From Locusta migratoria (Eukaryota; Arthropoda; Insecta; Orthoptera; Acrididae): 64,000 nucleotides of DNA. The notes under the pieces were generated by a model. It was not told where the DNA came from, did no database searches, and saw only the letters and a list, made by a program, of their open reading frames with translations. The stretch lies in the NCBI GenBank assembly GCA_026315105.1, contig CM048750.1, positions 166,436,549-166,500,548 of the forward strand, read 5' to 3'. Shown one piece after another: positions 22,333 through 32,603 of this stretch (positions within the stretch are counted from its first letter, which is position 1; each line of letters begins with the position of its first letter). The position numbers and the translations under genes are program-made.

Positions 22333-23727
22333 ATGACTTCCTCCTTATCTTCTTTCATGACGTTGACCCACAAACGTAAGTTAGACTCGCCTCAGCCTAA
22401 AAAGACTCTGCCTAATGTTCCTAAATATCTGGTTGTCTCTCGCACCGACGGAAAGGATTTCAATTCTGTCAATCCTTTCGTTATACAGAAAGGTGTCGAT
22501 GCAATTGCTGGCCCTGTTAAAACCTGTTCACGTCAGCGCAATGGCACATTGTTGCTGGAAGTGGAAAGTGCCTTCCAAGCCCAAAAACTGATACGTACTA
22601 CGTTGTTGCACACTTTTCCAGTTAAGGTCGAAGCGCACCGCACACTCAACTCATCACGGGGGGTAGTCTTCACGAGATCCCTTGATGGGTTGTCTGATGA
22701 AGACATCCAATCGTATATGTCCGATCAGGGTGTGACAGCCGTCCACAGGGTGATGAAAAAGGTCGATAACCAATTGACACCGACTCGTACTGTGTTTTTG
22801 ACGTTCGACAGAGTTGACCTCCCGTCGAAGGTCAAAGCAGGGTATGAAGTCATCTCCGTCCGACCTTATGTGCCTAACCCAACGCGCTGTTTTCAATGCC
22901 ACAGGTACAACCATACCCGTGAACATTGCCCAAATGCAGCAAAGTGTGTCACTTGTGGTAGGGACGCCCATGAGGGGGATTGCCCACCTCCGTCCCCTCA
23001 CTGCCTAAACTGCAACGGTGACCATGCGGCTTCCTCTCGCGACTGCCCTGTCTACAAGGATGAGAAGGTAATCCAGCAAATTCGGGTTACGGAGAAGGTA
23101 TCAACATCTGCCGCTCGTAAGTTGTTGGCGAGTCGAAAGCCCACTGTCCTCCCAGCGGGTACATACAGTAAGGTACTCACCTCAACTCGACCTACCAAGG
23201 ATTCCAGTACCCAGACATGTGACTTGACTTTCGCTGACACAGTTGTGCGATCCGCCAGCCCGAAGATTGCCCGTTCCACGTCCCCGCTCCCTCTTGCTGC
23301 TTCTAGGGTACAGTCTTCGTCAAACTCTAGTAAACCGCGGGCACCTAAACAAGATGCCCGGACCTTAAAAAAGGAACCCGTCCGTGAGGATTTTCTGCGT
23401 TCTCAGGCTTCCCAACCGTCAACTGCCTCTTCCCGCCGTCACTCTTCGAGAAGAGCTGACAAGAAAAAGAGTTCCTCTCCTTCCCCGCCGAGGCGTGACC
23501 CATCTGTCGCGCCGTCCAACAGTTGCCGGCCTCGGCCGTCTTCTGTTTCACCGGGACGCTCCGTTTGCCGGGCGCCCGGCCCTTTACCGGCGGTGGAAAC
23601 TGCCCCTCCTGATCAACTCAGGGAGGTGGCAGGCGCGTCGGGCGAACCAATGGAACATGACCCTTTGCCCCCAGACAGCGATAGCAGTGCTCCCTCGAAA
23701 TCCGGTCCTCAGCGGCCGTCGAGGTGA
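22333..23727 (+). CDS. LINE A2 ORF1: gag-like nucleic-acid-binding protein, 464 aa
   Basis: The start is the ATG at 22333. A3 has an additional in-frame ATG 18 nt upstream that is ACG here. The N-terminal 170 residues contain LVVSRTDGKDF, RNGTLLLEVE and FLTFDRVDLPSKV, an RRM-like arrangement followed by the PRE_C2HC-like region. Three zinc knuckles lie at about residues 185-232: CFQCHRYNHTREHC, CVTCGRDAHEGDC and CLNCNGDHAASSRDC. The tail from about 290 is rich in Ser, Pro, Arg and Lys, probably disordered and RNA-binding. The product would coat LINE RNA in the cytoplasm and accompany ORF2 protein to the nucleus. No stop or frameshift is present. Confidence 0.9.
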   Translation: MTSSLSSFMTLTHKRKLDSPQPKKTLPNVPKYLVVSRTDGKDFNSVNPFVIQKGVDAIAGPVKTCSRQRNGTLLLEVESAFQAQKLIRTTLLHTFPVKVEAHRTLNSSRGVVFTRSLDGLSDEDIQSYMSDQGVTAVHRVMKKVDNQLTPTRTVFLTFDRVDLPSKVKAGYEVISVRPYVPNPTRCFQCHRYNHTREHCPNAAKCVTCGRDAHEGDCPPPSPHCLNCNGDHAASSRDCPVYKDEKVIQQIRVTEKVSTSAARKLLASRKPTVLPAGTYSKVLTSTRPTKDSSTQTCDLTFADTVVRSASPKIARSTSPLPLAASRVQSSSNSSKPRAPKQDARTLKKEPVREDFLRSQASQPSTASSRRHSSRRADKKKSSSPSPPRRDPSVAPSNSCRPRPSSVSPGRSVCRAPGPLPAVETAPPDQLREVAGASGEPMEHDPLPPDSDSSAPSKSGPQRPSR

Positions 23728-23776
23728 CCCCGCTCGCTACTTGGTTTTTATCCTTATTTCTTCTCTCATTTTTATC

Positions 23777-26700
23777 ATGGCGCTCCTTCAATGGAACATT
23801 CGCGGCTTTCGTTCTAATCGGGAGGAGTTACAACTACTCCTTCGATTGCACTGCCCGCTTCTAGTCTGCCTCCAGGAAACTAAGTTGCGTCCACGTGATC
23901 GTGCAGACTTTCCACACTACACCTCTGTGCGGTTCGACCTGCCACCCGTGGAAGGTGTCCCAGCCCATGGAGGGGTTCTGATGCTTCTTCGAGACGACGT
24001 CTATTTCCATCCCATTTCCTTGCACACTCACCTACAGGCAGTTGCCGTCCGCATCACCTTATCCACCTTTACCTTCTCCCTCTGTAATATATATTCGCCA
24101 TCGTCATCTGCCCTTACTAGGGCAGATGTGCTAAACCTTGTTGACCAGCTCCCTTCACCTTTCGTGTTGGTAGGCGACTTTAATGGCCACCACCCCCTAT
24201 GGGGCTCTCCGGCACCTTGTCCGAGAGGCTCCCTTTTGGTGGACATTCTCCACCACCTCGATCTTGTCTGCCTCAACACCGGTGCACCGACCTTCCTTTC
24301 TGACACAACACACACTTATTCCCATATAGACCTCGCAATATGCACTCCTCAGCTTGCCGGTCGGTTTGAGTGGTATGCACTTTCTGACACGTACTCGAGT
24401 GACCATTTCCCTTGTATCATCCACTTCCTACATCATTCCCCATCTCCACGTCCCACCAGTTGGAACATTTCTAAAGCCGACTGGGGGCTTTATTCTACCA
24501 TGGCTGTTTTTCACAATCAGAATTTTCCCAACTGTGACAGTCAGGTCGAATACCTCACAGAGGTTATTCTCACTGCTGCTGAACGTTCCATACCTCGTAC
24601 ATCCTCTTCTCCACGTCGTGTCCAGGTCCCTTGGTGGACTGCAGCCTGCCGCGACGCGCTTCGAGCCCGGCGCCGTGCTTTACGCACCTTCCGCCGCCAC
24701 CCAACTTTGGAGAATTGCATCAATTACAAACGTATGAGAGCGCAGTGCCGTCGTATCATAAACGACAGCAAGAAAGCTTGCTGGACAGCTTTTACTAGTT
24801 CTTTTAACCGTTTTACTCCCTCCACGGTTGTCTGGGGTGGCCTACGCCGTTTGTCCGGCATCAAGGTCCACTCCCCGATTCCTGGCCTGACCGTGGAGAA
24901 CGCGGTCCTCGTGGACCCAGCTGATGTTTCAAACGCATTGGGTCGTTTCTTTGCGGAGGTTTCGAGCTCTGCCCATTACCACCCTGCCTTTCTCCGTCGC
25001 AAACAGGTAGAGGAGGCACGGCCGCCTTCTTTCCGCTCTTTTAATCGGGAAAATTATAACGTCGCCTTCACCTTGCAGGAGCTAGATCGTGCTCTCGCCC
25101 TGTCCCGGTCTTCTGCTCCCGGGCCCGATTCCATTCACATTGAAATGCTGAAGAACCTCTCTCCAGCGGGCAAGTGCTTTCTTCTTAGTACCTACAATCG
25201 CATATGGACTGAAGGTCATGTACCCACAAGTTGGCGTGAAGCCATTGTTGTCCCCATCCCCAAACCAGGGAAGGACAAACACCTTCCTTCCAGTTATCGT
25301 CCTATCTCTCTGACGAGCTGCGTCTGTAAGGTGATGGAACGCATGGTTAACGCTCGGTTGGTCTGGCTCCTCGAATCTCGCCGCCTCCTGACTAACATCC
25401 AATGCGGTTTTCGTCGCCACCGCTCTGCTGCTGACCACCTCGTTACGTTGTCGACCTTCATTATGAACAACTTTCTGAAGAAGCGTCAAACAGTAGCCGT
25501 GTTCTTCGACTTGGAGAAGGCATACGATACCTGTTGGAGAGCGGGCATTCTCCGCACATTGCACACATGGGGCCTTCGGGGCCGCCTTCCTCTTTTCATT
25601 CAAGCGTTTTTGGCGGATCGCAAGTTCCGGGTGCGGGTGGGCTCTGTTTTGTCAGATACCTTTTGCCAGGAAAATGGGGTACCACAGGGCTCCGTCTTGA
25701 GTGTGGCGCTCTTTGCCATTGCAATCAATCCGATCGTGGACTGCCTTTCAGCCGACGTCTCCGGATCTCTTTTTGTTGACGATTTCGCAATTTATTGTAG
25801 CGCCCAGCGGACGTGTCTCTTGGAGCGTTCTCTCCAACGCTGTCTTGACCGTCTGTATTCCTGGAGCATCGCAAACGGCTTCCGATTCTCCACTGAGAAA
25901 ACTGTGTGTATCAATTTTTGGAGATACAAGGAATTTCTTCCACCTTCTCTACGTCTCGGCCCGGTTGCTCTCCCTTTCGTGGAGACTACAAAATTCTTGG
26001 GACTCATGTTGGATCGGAAACTTTGCTGGTCCACGCACGTGTCCTACCTGGCTGCCCGTTGTGCCAGATCCCTTAACGTTCTTCGTGTCCTCAGTGGCAC
26101 GTCATGGGGAGCGGATCGTACCGTCCTGCTTCACCTTTACCAGGCCATTGTTCAGTCGAAGCTCGACTATGGAAGCCTTGTATACTCTTCAGCACGGCCG
26201 TCGATTCTCCGCCGTCTCAACTCTATCCACCATCGTGGATTACGTCTGGCGACCGGTGCATTTTATACCAGCCCTGTTGAAAGTCTGTATGCCGAGGCTG
26301 CTGTATTACCCTTGACCAATCGACGTGACATACTCTTATGTCGGTACGCATGCCGCCTACGGTCGATGCCCAACCATCCATCTTACAGATTATTTTTTGA
26401 CGACTCACTCGATCGCCAATATCAGTTGTCTGCGATTGCCTTGCTTCCACCGGGAGTTCGGTTTCGCCGCCTGCTACAACGGCTCGATTTTACCCTTCCT
26501 TCCACCCTTCGGTTGAGCGAAAGCCCATTGCCACCGTGGCATCAGGCCCAGGTTCACACACACCTCGAACTTAGTTCGCTCCCCAAGGAGAGCACTCCGG
26601 ATTTGGTATTCCGCTCGAGGCTTGTCGAACTCCGTTCGCGGTTCGATAATGCCGTATTTATTTACACTGATGGTTCCAAGAGCACTGCCGGTGTCGGATC

Positions 26701-27460
26701 TGCCTTCGTCGTCGGGGACAACCGTTTCCAATACAAGCTCCCTGACCGGTGCTCAAACTTCACGGCTGAGCTTTTCGCCCTCCACCAGGCCGTTTTGTAT
26801 GCCTGCCGCCACCGCCACCCTTTCTATGCCATATGTTCTGACTCCCTTAGTGCCCTGCAGAGTCTTAAGGACCCTTTCTCGAACCATCCTCTCGTGTATC
26901 GGATCCAACGCTCCCTCCAGTTGCTGGCGGATGACAGCTGTCACGTTTCTTTCCTGTGGGTCCCTGGCCATGTGGGTGTGCCCGGGAATGAGGCCGCCGA
27001 CACAGCAGCCAAGGCAGCAGCTCTTTTGCCTCGCATGGCTACCTTTTGCGTCCCATCGGACGATGTTCAACGGGCTCTTCGCCGGAGTATCGTGTCGCAA
27101 TGGCACAGTGTGTGGCTTTCACTGTACAACAATAAATTGCGAACTGTCAAACCGATCCCGACCGCTTGGAGGACATCCTCACGCCCCTCTCGGCGGGAGG
27201 AGGTCATCCTGGCTCGGTTGCGGATCGGTCATTGCCGTTTCAGCCACCGTCACTTGCTATCCGCCGAACCTGCACCGCTATGCTCCTGCGGTGAACTGCT
27301 GACAGTGCGACATGTTTTACTGACTTGTGTTAATTTTAATCATCTCCGTGTAGCCCTTCACTTTCCGTCTACTCTGGAGGAAATTTTAGCTGATGACACA
27401 CGAGCAGCTGCTCGAGTTTTGCGTTTTATCAATTTGGCCAACTTATCCAAGGATATTTAA
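23777..27460 (+). CDS. LINE A2 ORF2: endonuclease, reverse transcriptase, RNase H, 1227 aa
   Basis: The ATG at 23777 (MALLQWNIRGF) lies 49 nt after the ORF1 stop in another frame. The APE endonuclease spans residues 1-225 with NIRGF, LQETK (about 33), VGDFNGHH (133), SHIDLAI and SDHFP (208). The RT has PGPDSIH, FFDLEKAYD (about 574), NGVPQGSVLS and the catalytic FVDDFAIY (about 666). RNase H has YTDGSKS (about 960), FTAELFALH, CSDSLSALQ and WVPGHVGVPGNEAAD (about 1065), so all four acidic positions are present. The C-terminal zinc motif is CSCG-x8-HVLLTC (about 1168). It nicks the target and primes cDNA synthesis there. All catalytic motifs are intact. The ORF2 frame is open for 393 nt upstream across the end of ORF1, but the conserved protein starts at MALLQ. 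Confidence 0.95.
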   Translation: MALLQWNIRGFRSNREELQLLLRLHCPLLVCLQETKLRPRDRADFPHYTSVRFDLPPVEGVPAHGGVLMLLRDDVYFHPISLHTHLQAVAVRITLSTFTFSLCNIYSPSSSALTRADVLNLVDQLPSPFVLVGDFNGHHPLWGSPAPCPRGSLLVDILHHLDLVCLNTGAPTFLSDTTHTYSHIDLAICTPQLAGRFEWYALSDTYSSDHFPCIIHFLHHSPSPRPTSWNISKADWGLYSTMAVFHNQNFPNCDSQVEYLTEVILTAAERSIPRTSSSPRRVQVPWWTAACRDALRARRRALRTFRRHPTLENCINYKRMRAQCRRIINDSKKACWTAFTSSFNRFTPSTVVWGGLRRLSGIKVHSPIPGLTVENAVLVDPADVSNALGRFFAEVSSSAHYHPAFLRRKQVEEARPPSFRSFNRENYNVAFTLQELDRALALSRSSAPGPDSIHIEMLKNLSPAGKCFLLSTYNRIWTEGHVPTSWREAIVVPIPKPGKDKHLPSSYRPISLTSCVCKVMERMVNARLVWLLESRRLLTNIQCGFRRHRSAADHLVTLSTFIMNNFLKKRQTVAVFFDLEKAYDTCWRAGILRTLHTWGLRGRLPLFIQAFLADRKFRVRVGSVLSDTFCQENGVPQGSVLSVALFAIAINPIVDCLSADVSGSLFVDDFAIYCSAQRTCLLERSLQRCLDRLYSWSIANGFRFSTEKTVCINFWRYKEFLPPSLRLGPVALPFVETTKFLGLMLDRKLCWSTHVSYLAARCARSLNVLRVLSGTSWGADRTVLLHLYQAIVQSKLDYGSLVYSSARPSILRRLNSIHHRGLRLATGAFYTSPVESLYAEAAVLPLTNRRDILLCRYACRLRSMPNHPSYRLFFDDSLDRQYQLSAIALLPPGVRFRRLLQRLDFTLPSTLRLSESPLPPWHQAQVHTHLELSSLPKESTPDLVFRSRLVELRSRFDNAVFIYTDGSKSTAGVGSAFVVGDNRFQYKLPDRCSNFTAELFALHQAVLYACRHRHPFYAICSDSLSALQSLKDPFSNHPLVYRIQRSLQLLADDSCHVSFLWVPGHVGVPGNEAADTAAKAAALLPRMATFCVPSDDVQRALRRSIVSQWHSVWLSLYNNKLRTVKPIPTAWRTSSRPSRREEVILARLRIGHCRFSHRHLLSAEPAPLCSCGELLTVRHVLLTCVNFNHLRVALHFPSTLEEILADDTRAAARVLRFINLANLSKDI

Positions 27461-27557
27461 CTCTTTTAATTGTCTTTTATCTTTCGTTTTTAGCCTATTG
27501 TTGATGTTCTGACAGTCTACATTTTTTTTAGATCATAGCGAATCTATGTTCTTGGCT

Positions 27558-27588
27558 GGGCGCTAATGACCATAGAAGTTGTGCGCCC
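27558..27588 (+). other. 3'-terminal stem-loop of LINE A2
   Basis: The stem GGGCGC/GCGCCC encloses a loop containing taatgaccatagaagtt. It lies 9 nt before the poly(A) tail. The same structure is in A3 at 55933-55963. It is a candidate recognition element for the RT. Confidence 0.7.
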
Positions 27589-27597
27589 TAAAACCAC

Positions 27598-27620
27598 AAA
27601 AAAAAAAAAAAAAAAAAAAA
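27598..27620 (+). repeat. Poly(A) tail of LINE A2
   Basis: 23 A residues between the 3' stem-loop and the right target duplication. Confidence 0.95.
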
Positions 27621-27632
27621 ACATCTTCGGCC
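27621..27632 (+). repeat. Target-site duplication of LINE A2, right copy
   Basis: acatcttcggcc, an exact repeat of 21688-21699. LINE B2 ORF1 continues immediately. Confidence 0.92.
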
Positions 27633-27774
27633 TCTGAAGATGAGGTGGAGATCCTCGCGTCGCTTGAGGATCTCGCCATACTTGGGTTGCCAGAACCGAT
27701 GGTTCTGGACCCTGCAGAGTCTGCAGAGTTGGCAGCAGGTGCCACTGCTGAATAACCATTGAACAACTTAAATT

Positions 27775-30700
27775 ATGGATATTCAGCACGCTGCAAAAGA
27801 CATCTTGCAGTGGAATTGCGGCGGTTTTTTCCGCCGTCTGACTGAGCTGCGGCAATTACTCTGCCACTTCCCTGCTATCTGTCTCACCTTGCAGGAAACA
27901 TGGTTCCCCGTCGAGAGGACCCCAGCCCTCCGAGGCTATCGGGGCTATTTTAAGAACCCAAACTCCTACAACAGAGTTTCCGGCGGCGTATGTGTTCATG
28001 TTCACACTTAAGTCCCCAGTGCTGCTGTGCCTCTGCAAACACCTCTAGAGGCAGTCGCTGTACGGCTCTGGTTATTATGAGATTTTACGATCTGCTCTGT
28101 CTAGATTCCACCAGATGATGTCATCTCTCCCGTAGACCTCGCTGCCTTGGTCGCCCAACTTCCCCCACCCTTTCTTCTTTTGAGGGATTTCAACGCCCAC
28201 CACACTCTGTGGGGTGGCGCACAGAGCTCGGCCCAGGGTAGGGATGTTGAGTCTCTACTATCAGAGCAGAATCTTTGCCTTCTAAACACCGGTGCTCCTA
28301 CCCACTTTAGTGCAGCGCATGGTACTTATTCCGCAATAGACTTGTCTGTCTGCAGCCCTGGCCATCTTCCACATCTCACCTGGAGGGTCCACGATGACCT
28401 GTGTGGTAGCGACCATTTTCCTATCTTCCTGTCGCTCCCACAGTGTTTGCCTGCCGACCGCCTGCCTCGCTGGTCCCTCTGTAGGGCTGATTGGCCAGCT
28501 TATTCCTCAGCTGCTGTGCTATCCTCTCACTTTCCAGCTGATGTTGATGCCGCCGTTCAGCAGTTCACAGCGGTCGTCGTCTCTGCAGTCAAAAACTCTG
28601 ACCCCACCACGTCCGGTTCGCTCCATCGTACATCGGTGCCCTGGTGGACACCGGAGATCGCTGAGGCCATCCGAGAACGTCGGCGAGCATTACAGCGTCA
28701 CCGGCGCCACCCTTGTGTCGAACATCTCGCAACCTTCAAGCGTCTCCGGGCACGGGCCCAGCGACTGATACAAGAAAGTAAGAGGGCTTCCTGGGAGAAG
28801 TACGTCACCTCCATTGGTTCCCGCGCTTCTCCTTCCAAGGTGTGGTCGCAGGTTTGACGCCTCTTTGGGCACCGCCCACCGGCGGGAATTCCGTGCCTCA
28901 GCGTTCAGGGTACGCTCTGTACTGACCCTGTCGCTGTCGCTGAGCACCTGGCAGATCATTTTGCACGCATCTCAGAGACTGCTGCTTATTGTGCAGACTT
29001 TCGCGCCCTTAAAGGGAGAGCAGAGAGACATCTGCTTTCATTTTGAACGCGACGTCAGGAACCATACAACGTCCCATTCACTGAGTGGGAGTTTGAAGGT
29101 AGCGAGCAGCTAGATTTGTTACCGGTAGGTTCGACCAATGCGCGAGTGTCTCGGAAATGCTCCGGCAACTCAATTGGGGATCGCTGGAAGAAAGACGACG
29201 TTCTTTTCATGAATTTCTGTTAAGTAAATTTAGAGGGCCGGAATTTGAAGCTGAGTGTAGTACGATCTTGCTGCCGCCTACTTACATTTCACGTAAAGAT
29301 CACAAAGACAAGATAAGAGAAATTAGGGCTCGTACGGAGGCATATAGGCATTTTTTTTTCCTCGTTCAATTTGGGAGTGGAATAGGAAAGGAAATGCCTA
29401 GTAGTGGTACAGTGTACCCTCCGCCACGCACCTTACGGTGAATTGCGGAGTATGTATGTAGATGCAGAAGGTGCCCTTGCTGCATGCCCATATACCTACC
29501 CTGGACCCGATCGCATTCACAGTCAGTTCCTCCGACACCTATCAGCGGACGCCAAGAGCCAATTTCTCGCCCTGCTTAATCGGATATGGCTGGAGGGTGT
29601 TTTTCCATCCTCATGGCGGGACAGCATTATCATTTCGGTGATTAAGCCTGGGGCAGATCTGCAGGTGGCAGATAGCTACCGCCCGATCAGCCTCACCAAC
29701 GTTCCATGCAAGCTCCTCGAACGGTTGGTGTGTCGGAGGCTCATGTGGATCCTCGAGGACCGGGGACTTTTGGTGCCACAACAGGGTGGGTTCCGTCAAG
29801 GTCGCTCCGCTGTTGACAATCTTGTGTCACTGGAGTCGGCCATCCGTACAGCATTTAGTCGCTGCGAACACCTGGTTGCCGTATTCTTCGACCTGCGGAA
29901 AGCGTACGACACTACCTGGTGCTACCATATCCTGTCTACGCTGTACGACTGGGGTTTACGGGGTCCGCTTCCCATATTTATTCAGAATTTCCTGGCATTG
30001 CGTTCTTTTAGAGTTCGCGTTGGTTCTTGTTTTAGCTCACCTCATTTTCAAGAGAACGGAGTCCCACAGGGTTCCGTTCTCAGTGTCCCTTTATTTTTAG
30101 TCGCTATCAACGGCCTTGCGGTGGTCGTGGGGTCATCGGTATCCACTTCCTTGTATGCCGATGACTTCTGCATGTATTTTAGCTCCACCAGCATCACTGT
30201 TGCTGAACATCGGTTGCAAATAGCCATTCGAAAGGCACAGTCGTTGGCGTTTTCTCACGGTTTTCAGTTCTCTGCATCGAAGACCTGTGTAATGCATTTC
30301 TGCCATCGTCAGGCTGTACACCCGGAACCCGAACTCTATTTAGCTGGAGACCTGCTACATGTCGTAGAAACACACACGTTTCTAGGCATGTTGTTCGACA
30401 ACTGTCTCACCTGGGTGCAACACCTTCGCCAGCTGAAACGAAAGTGCTGGCGACACCTCAACATCCTACGTTGTCTCAGCCACACTGTTTGAGGAGAGTC
30501 ACGCCCAACGCTCTTACAACTTTACAAGGTCCTCATTCAGTCACGCCTAGACTATGGCTGCATAGTCTACGATTCGGCTGCACCGTCAGCACTGCAGGTG
30601 TTGGACGCAATTTTACACAGTGGTGTCCATTTGGCGACGGGGGCTTTTCGCACAAGCCCTGTGACAAGTCTCCTTTTCGAAGCTGGAGTCCTCCCGCTGC

Positions 30701-31845
30701 GGTTCCATAGGCAACACCTGTTAACTTCTTAATGTTGCTCGTGTTCAGGCCTCGCCCTTCCACCCGAACCATCGGCTCCTATTTCCAGACACTGCACTAC
30801 CTATCCCTCCACGACGGCCAAGGTCGGGATACCCGATCTCGGTCCGTGTTCGTATCCTTCTTTCGTCTCTCACATCCTATCCACTACCTACCACTTTCCA
30901 CTATTCCTTTCACACCCCTCCTTTGTCCATTCCTCGTTTGCAGCTCCGTCTGGACCAGTCCCATGCGTCGAAGGCCTCTGTTTCTCCCGTACATCTCCGT
31001 CACCAGTTTCTGCAAGTGCTCGAGCCGTTCCGTGCCGCAGACGCCATTTACACAGATGGTTCCGTAGTAGATGGCCATGCTGGGTATGCGTTTCTGCATG
31101 ACAACCACATGGAACAGCATTCTCTGCCCTGTGAGAGTAGCATCTTCTCCGCTGAGCTGGTCGCCATTCTCAGAGCTCTACAACATCTCAAAGTCTGCCC
31201 AGGGGGTCATTCGTCATCTGTACTGACTCCCTGAATGGCTTACAAGCGATCGACCAGTGTTTCTCTTGGCACCCAATAGTGCGGTCAATCCAGGATACTG
31301 TTCACTCCCTATGCCAATCAGGCCGTTCTGTGGTCTTTGTGTGGACCCCAGGCCATGTTGGCATACCAGGGAATGAACATGTTGATCGATGGGCCAAGCA
31401 GGCCACTATGGGACCACCTCTCACTATTGGTGTCACGGAACAGGATGTTAAACTGGTGTTGCACCGGAAGGTGCGCGAGGCTTGGAGCACCGAGTGGGCT
31501 ACGGCGACTGCACCGAATAAGCTTCGGACAGTGAAGCTCTCCACAGCTTTGTGGAAATCTTCACTGCGGCCGACCCGCCGAGAGTCAGTTGTCCTCTGTC
31601 GCCTCCGGATTGGACATACGTGGCTAACCCATAGGTATCTCCTTCGGCACAAGGCTCCACCCATGTGTCGATGTGGCACTGTGTTGACAGTAGCCCATCT
31701 TTTAATGGACTGTCCGCTTTTAGCCGACTTGCGGCAATGTTTTAATATCCCAGCCATGCTATCATTAGCTTTAGGAGACGACGCCTCTATGGCTACCGCA
31801 GTTTTAAGTTTTATCCGCGCTGCTGGTTTTTATGACTCTATCTAA
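27775..31845 (+). pseudogene. LINE B2 ORF2 (APE endonuclease, RT, RNase H), decayed and interrupted
   Basis: The ATG at 27775 (MDIQHAAKDILQWNCGG) is 20 nt after the ORF1 stop. The endonuclease spans 27775-28860 with a frameshift near 28010 (LQETWFP; DFNAHH preceded by R instead of G; SAIDLSV; SDHFPIFL). The region is interrupted by a LINE C fragment at 29101-29466. The RT continues 29404-30492 (PGPDRIH, FFDLRKAYDT, NGVPQGSVLS, YADDFCMY). A TGA at 30490 replaces the Trp/Arg of the thumb region. RNase H begins at about 31040 (YTDGSVVDG, FSAELVAIL) with a frameshift near 31235, then WTPGHVGIPGNEHVDR. The C-terminal zinc motif is CRCG-x8-HLLMDC, ending at TAA 31843. Inactive. Confidence 0.88.
29101..29466 (+). 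mobile_element. LINE type C 3' fragment inserted in LINE B2
   Basis: A foreign block joins at gaaggt (29095-29100) and the host frame resumes at the second gaaggt (29467-29472), a likely short target duplication. Its sequence encodes a LINE C-terminal piece (LNWGSLEERRRSFHEF, LPPTYISRKDHKDKIREIR) and ends in 'ggagtatgtatgtagatg'. I recall this tail as a very common orthopteran repeat. It is separate from families A and B. Confidence 0.75.
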
Positions 31846-32189
31846 CAATGGGTGCTGTGGCCTGATATCTTAGGCCACCACCAATCCAGTTTTTTACCTT
31901 TTCACACCCTTAGCGGTTCTTAGTGTATGCAGTACGGCTGGCTCATCCTGTTTTTTTCTTTGTGATCAGCCAGCCAAGGTACTCTGCTAAACAGTTTTAT
32001 TCCTGACTTTCTTTTACCAATTCTGTGTGTCTTCGTTTTAAGTTATCAGTGATTTGTCCATTGTCAACCTGTACCTTATGTGCGTGATCATTTTTAGAGC
32101 TTTGTTTAATTTTTTTGTCGTTATTGACAGTGGACTCTGAGCTAGTAACAGGGGACTGATGACCTAGCTGTTTAGTCCCCTCAGAAACC

Positions 32190-32234
<45 letters not shown>

Positions 32235-32241
32235 AACAACA
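31846..32241 (+). other. 3'UTR, stem-loop and trinucleotide tail of LINE B2
   Basis: The 3'UTR of about 300 nt ends in a stem-loop at 32151-32180 (GGGGACT/AGTCCCC, loop gatgacctagctgttt). This is followed by cagaaa and the tail (acc)6(aac)n with one aat interruption. The tail replaces the poly(A) seen in family A. Confidence 0.8.
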
Positions 32242-32253
32242 AGTTGTCATTAT
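32242..32253 (+). repeat. Target-site duplication of LINE B2, right copy
   Basis: agttgtcattat, identical to 19907-19918. Confidence 0.9.
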
Positions 32254-32603
32254 GAACAATCACTGATTCAAGAGAACAACATGGTGCTCTGAATGTGCAT
32301 GGGTGAATTTAAATTGAACAGTTTGTTTTGTTAAAAAGTAATGACACATTAATATTTAACAAAAGGAAAAAATCATCATTGCAAATGATCAATGTTTAAA
32401 GTCATGCCACATAACACTGTGATAGCAGGGATCAAAGCTGACAGATGGTATCCCAGACTTCAGTTGATCTCTTGTCACAGTAGACTGCCCTCACCAATAC
32501 ACTCTACTAATGCATGGTAAGAAAATTTTCTCAATGCATTTGCTCTTCCTTCAACTTGACACTCGAATATCTTTCTGATGAAATAGACCAAAGGCATAGG
32601 CTG
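32254..32603. other. No gene seen
   Basis: AT-rich DNA flanking the LINE B2 insertion, without recognised repeats. Confidence 0.45.

Larger units (their letters stand above)
21700..27620 (+). mobile_element. LINE family A copy A2, full length, both ORFs open
   Basis: An I-group LINE with 5' hairpin, about 630-nt 5'UTR, ORF1 (22333-23727), a 49-nt spacer, ORF2 (23777-27460), a 137-nt 3'UTR with stem-loop (27558-27588), and a 23-nt poly(A) tail. It is bounded by an exact 12-bp target duplication within ORF1 of LINE B2. Intact ORFs and clean ends mark a recent insertion that may still be active or was until recently. Confidence 0.95.
20398..27755 (+). pseudogene. LINE B2 ORF1 (gag-like), split by LINE A2
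   Basis: The coding region is in two parts. The first is 20398-21699 (MFPSLATPWEE, FSRTDGD, RGPKDNR; zinc knuckles CFRCWKFGHMSSRC, CRECGRPPHLDTPC and CVNCNQLHPLCSPDC). It has a frameshift near 20690 and another in the Pro/Ser-rich region. The second part is 27622-27755, the acidic C-terminus (ASEDEVEILASLEDLA) ending in TAA. The reading frame on both sides of A2 fits if A2 and one target duplication are removed. The true start is upstream of 20398 but is frame-broken. Confidence 0.82.
19919..32241 (+). mobile_element. LINE family B copy B2, full length, carrying two nested insertions
   Basis: It begins with a CCCC-TCA-GGGG hairpin at 19919 directly after the target duplication, and ends in an (acc)n(aac)n tail at 32241 followed by the second duplication. 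Subtracting LINE A2 (21700-27620) and the LINE C piece (29101-29466) leaves an element of about 6 kb with ORF1, ORF2, and a 3' stem-loop. Both ends are intact, so it was inserted as a full-length copy and decayed later. Confidence 0.92.

Noticed and set aside
23384..23776. ORF2 frame of LINE A2 is open for 131 codons upstream of MALLQ, overlapping ORF1
   Set aside because: A3 has a stop in the corresponding region (52386), and the translated overlap has no LINE motif. I treat it as chance openness in a GC-rich, Arg/Pro-coding stretch rather than frameshift translation.
24028..27106. Long minus-strand open frames opposite LINE A2 ORF2
   Set aside because: They are antisense shadows of ORF2. 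They recur opposite A3 only because the sense DNA is nearly identical.
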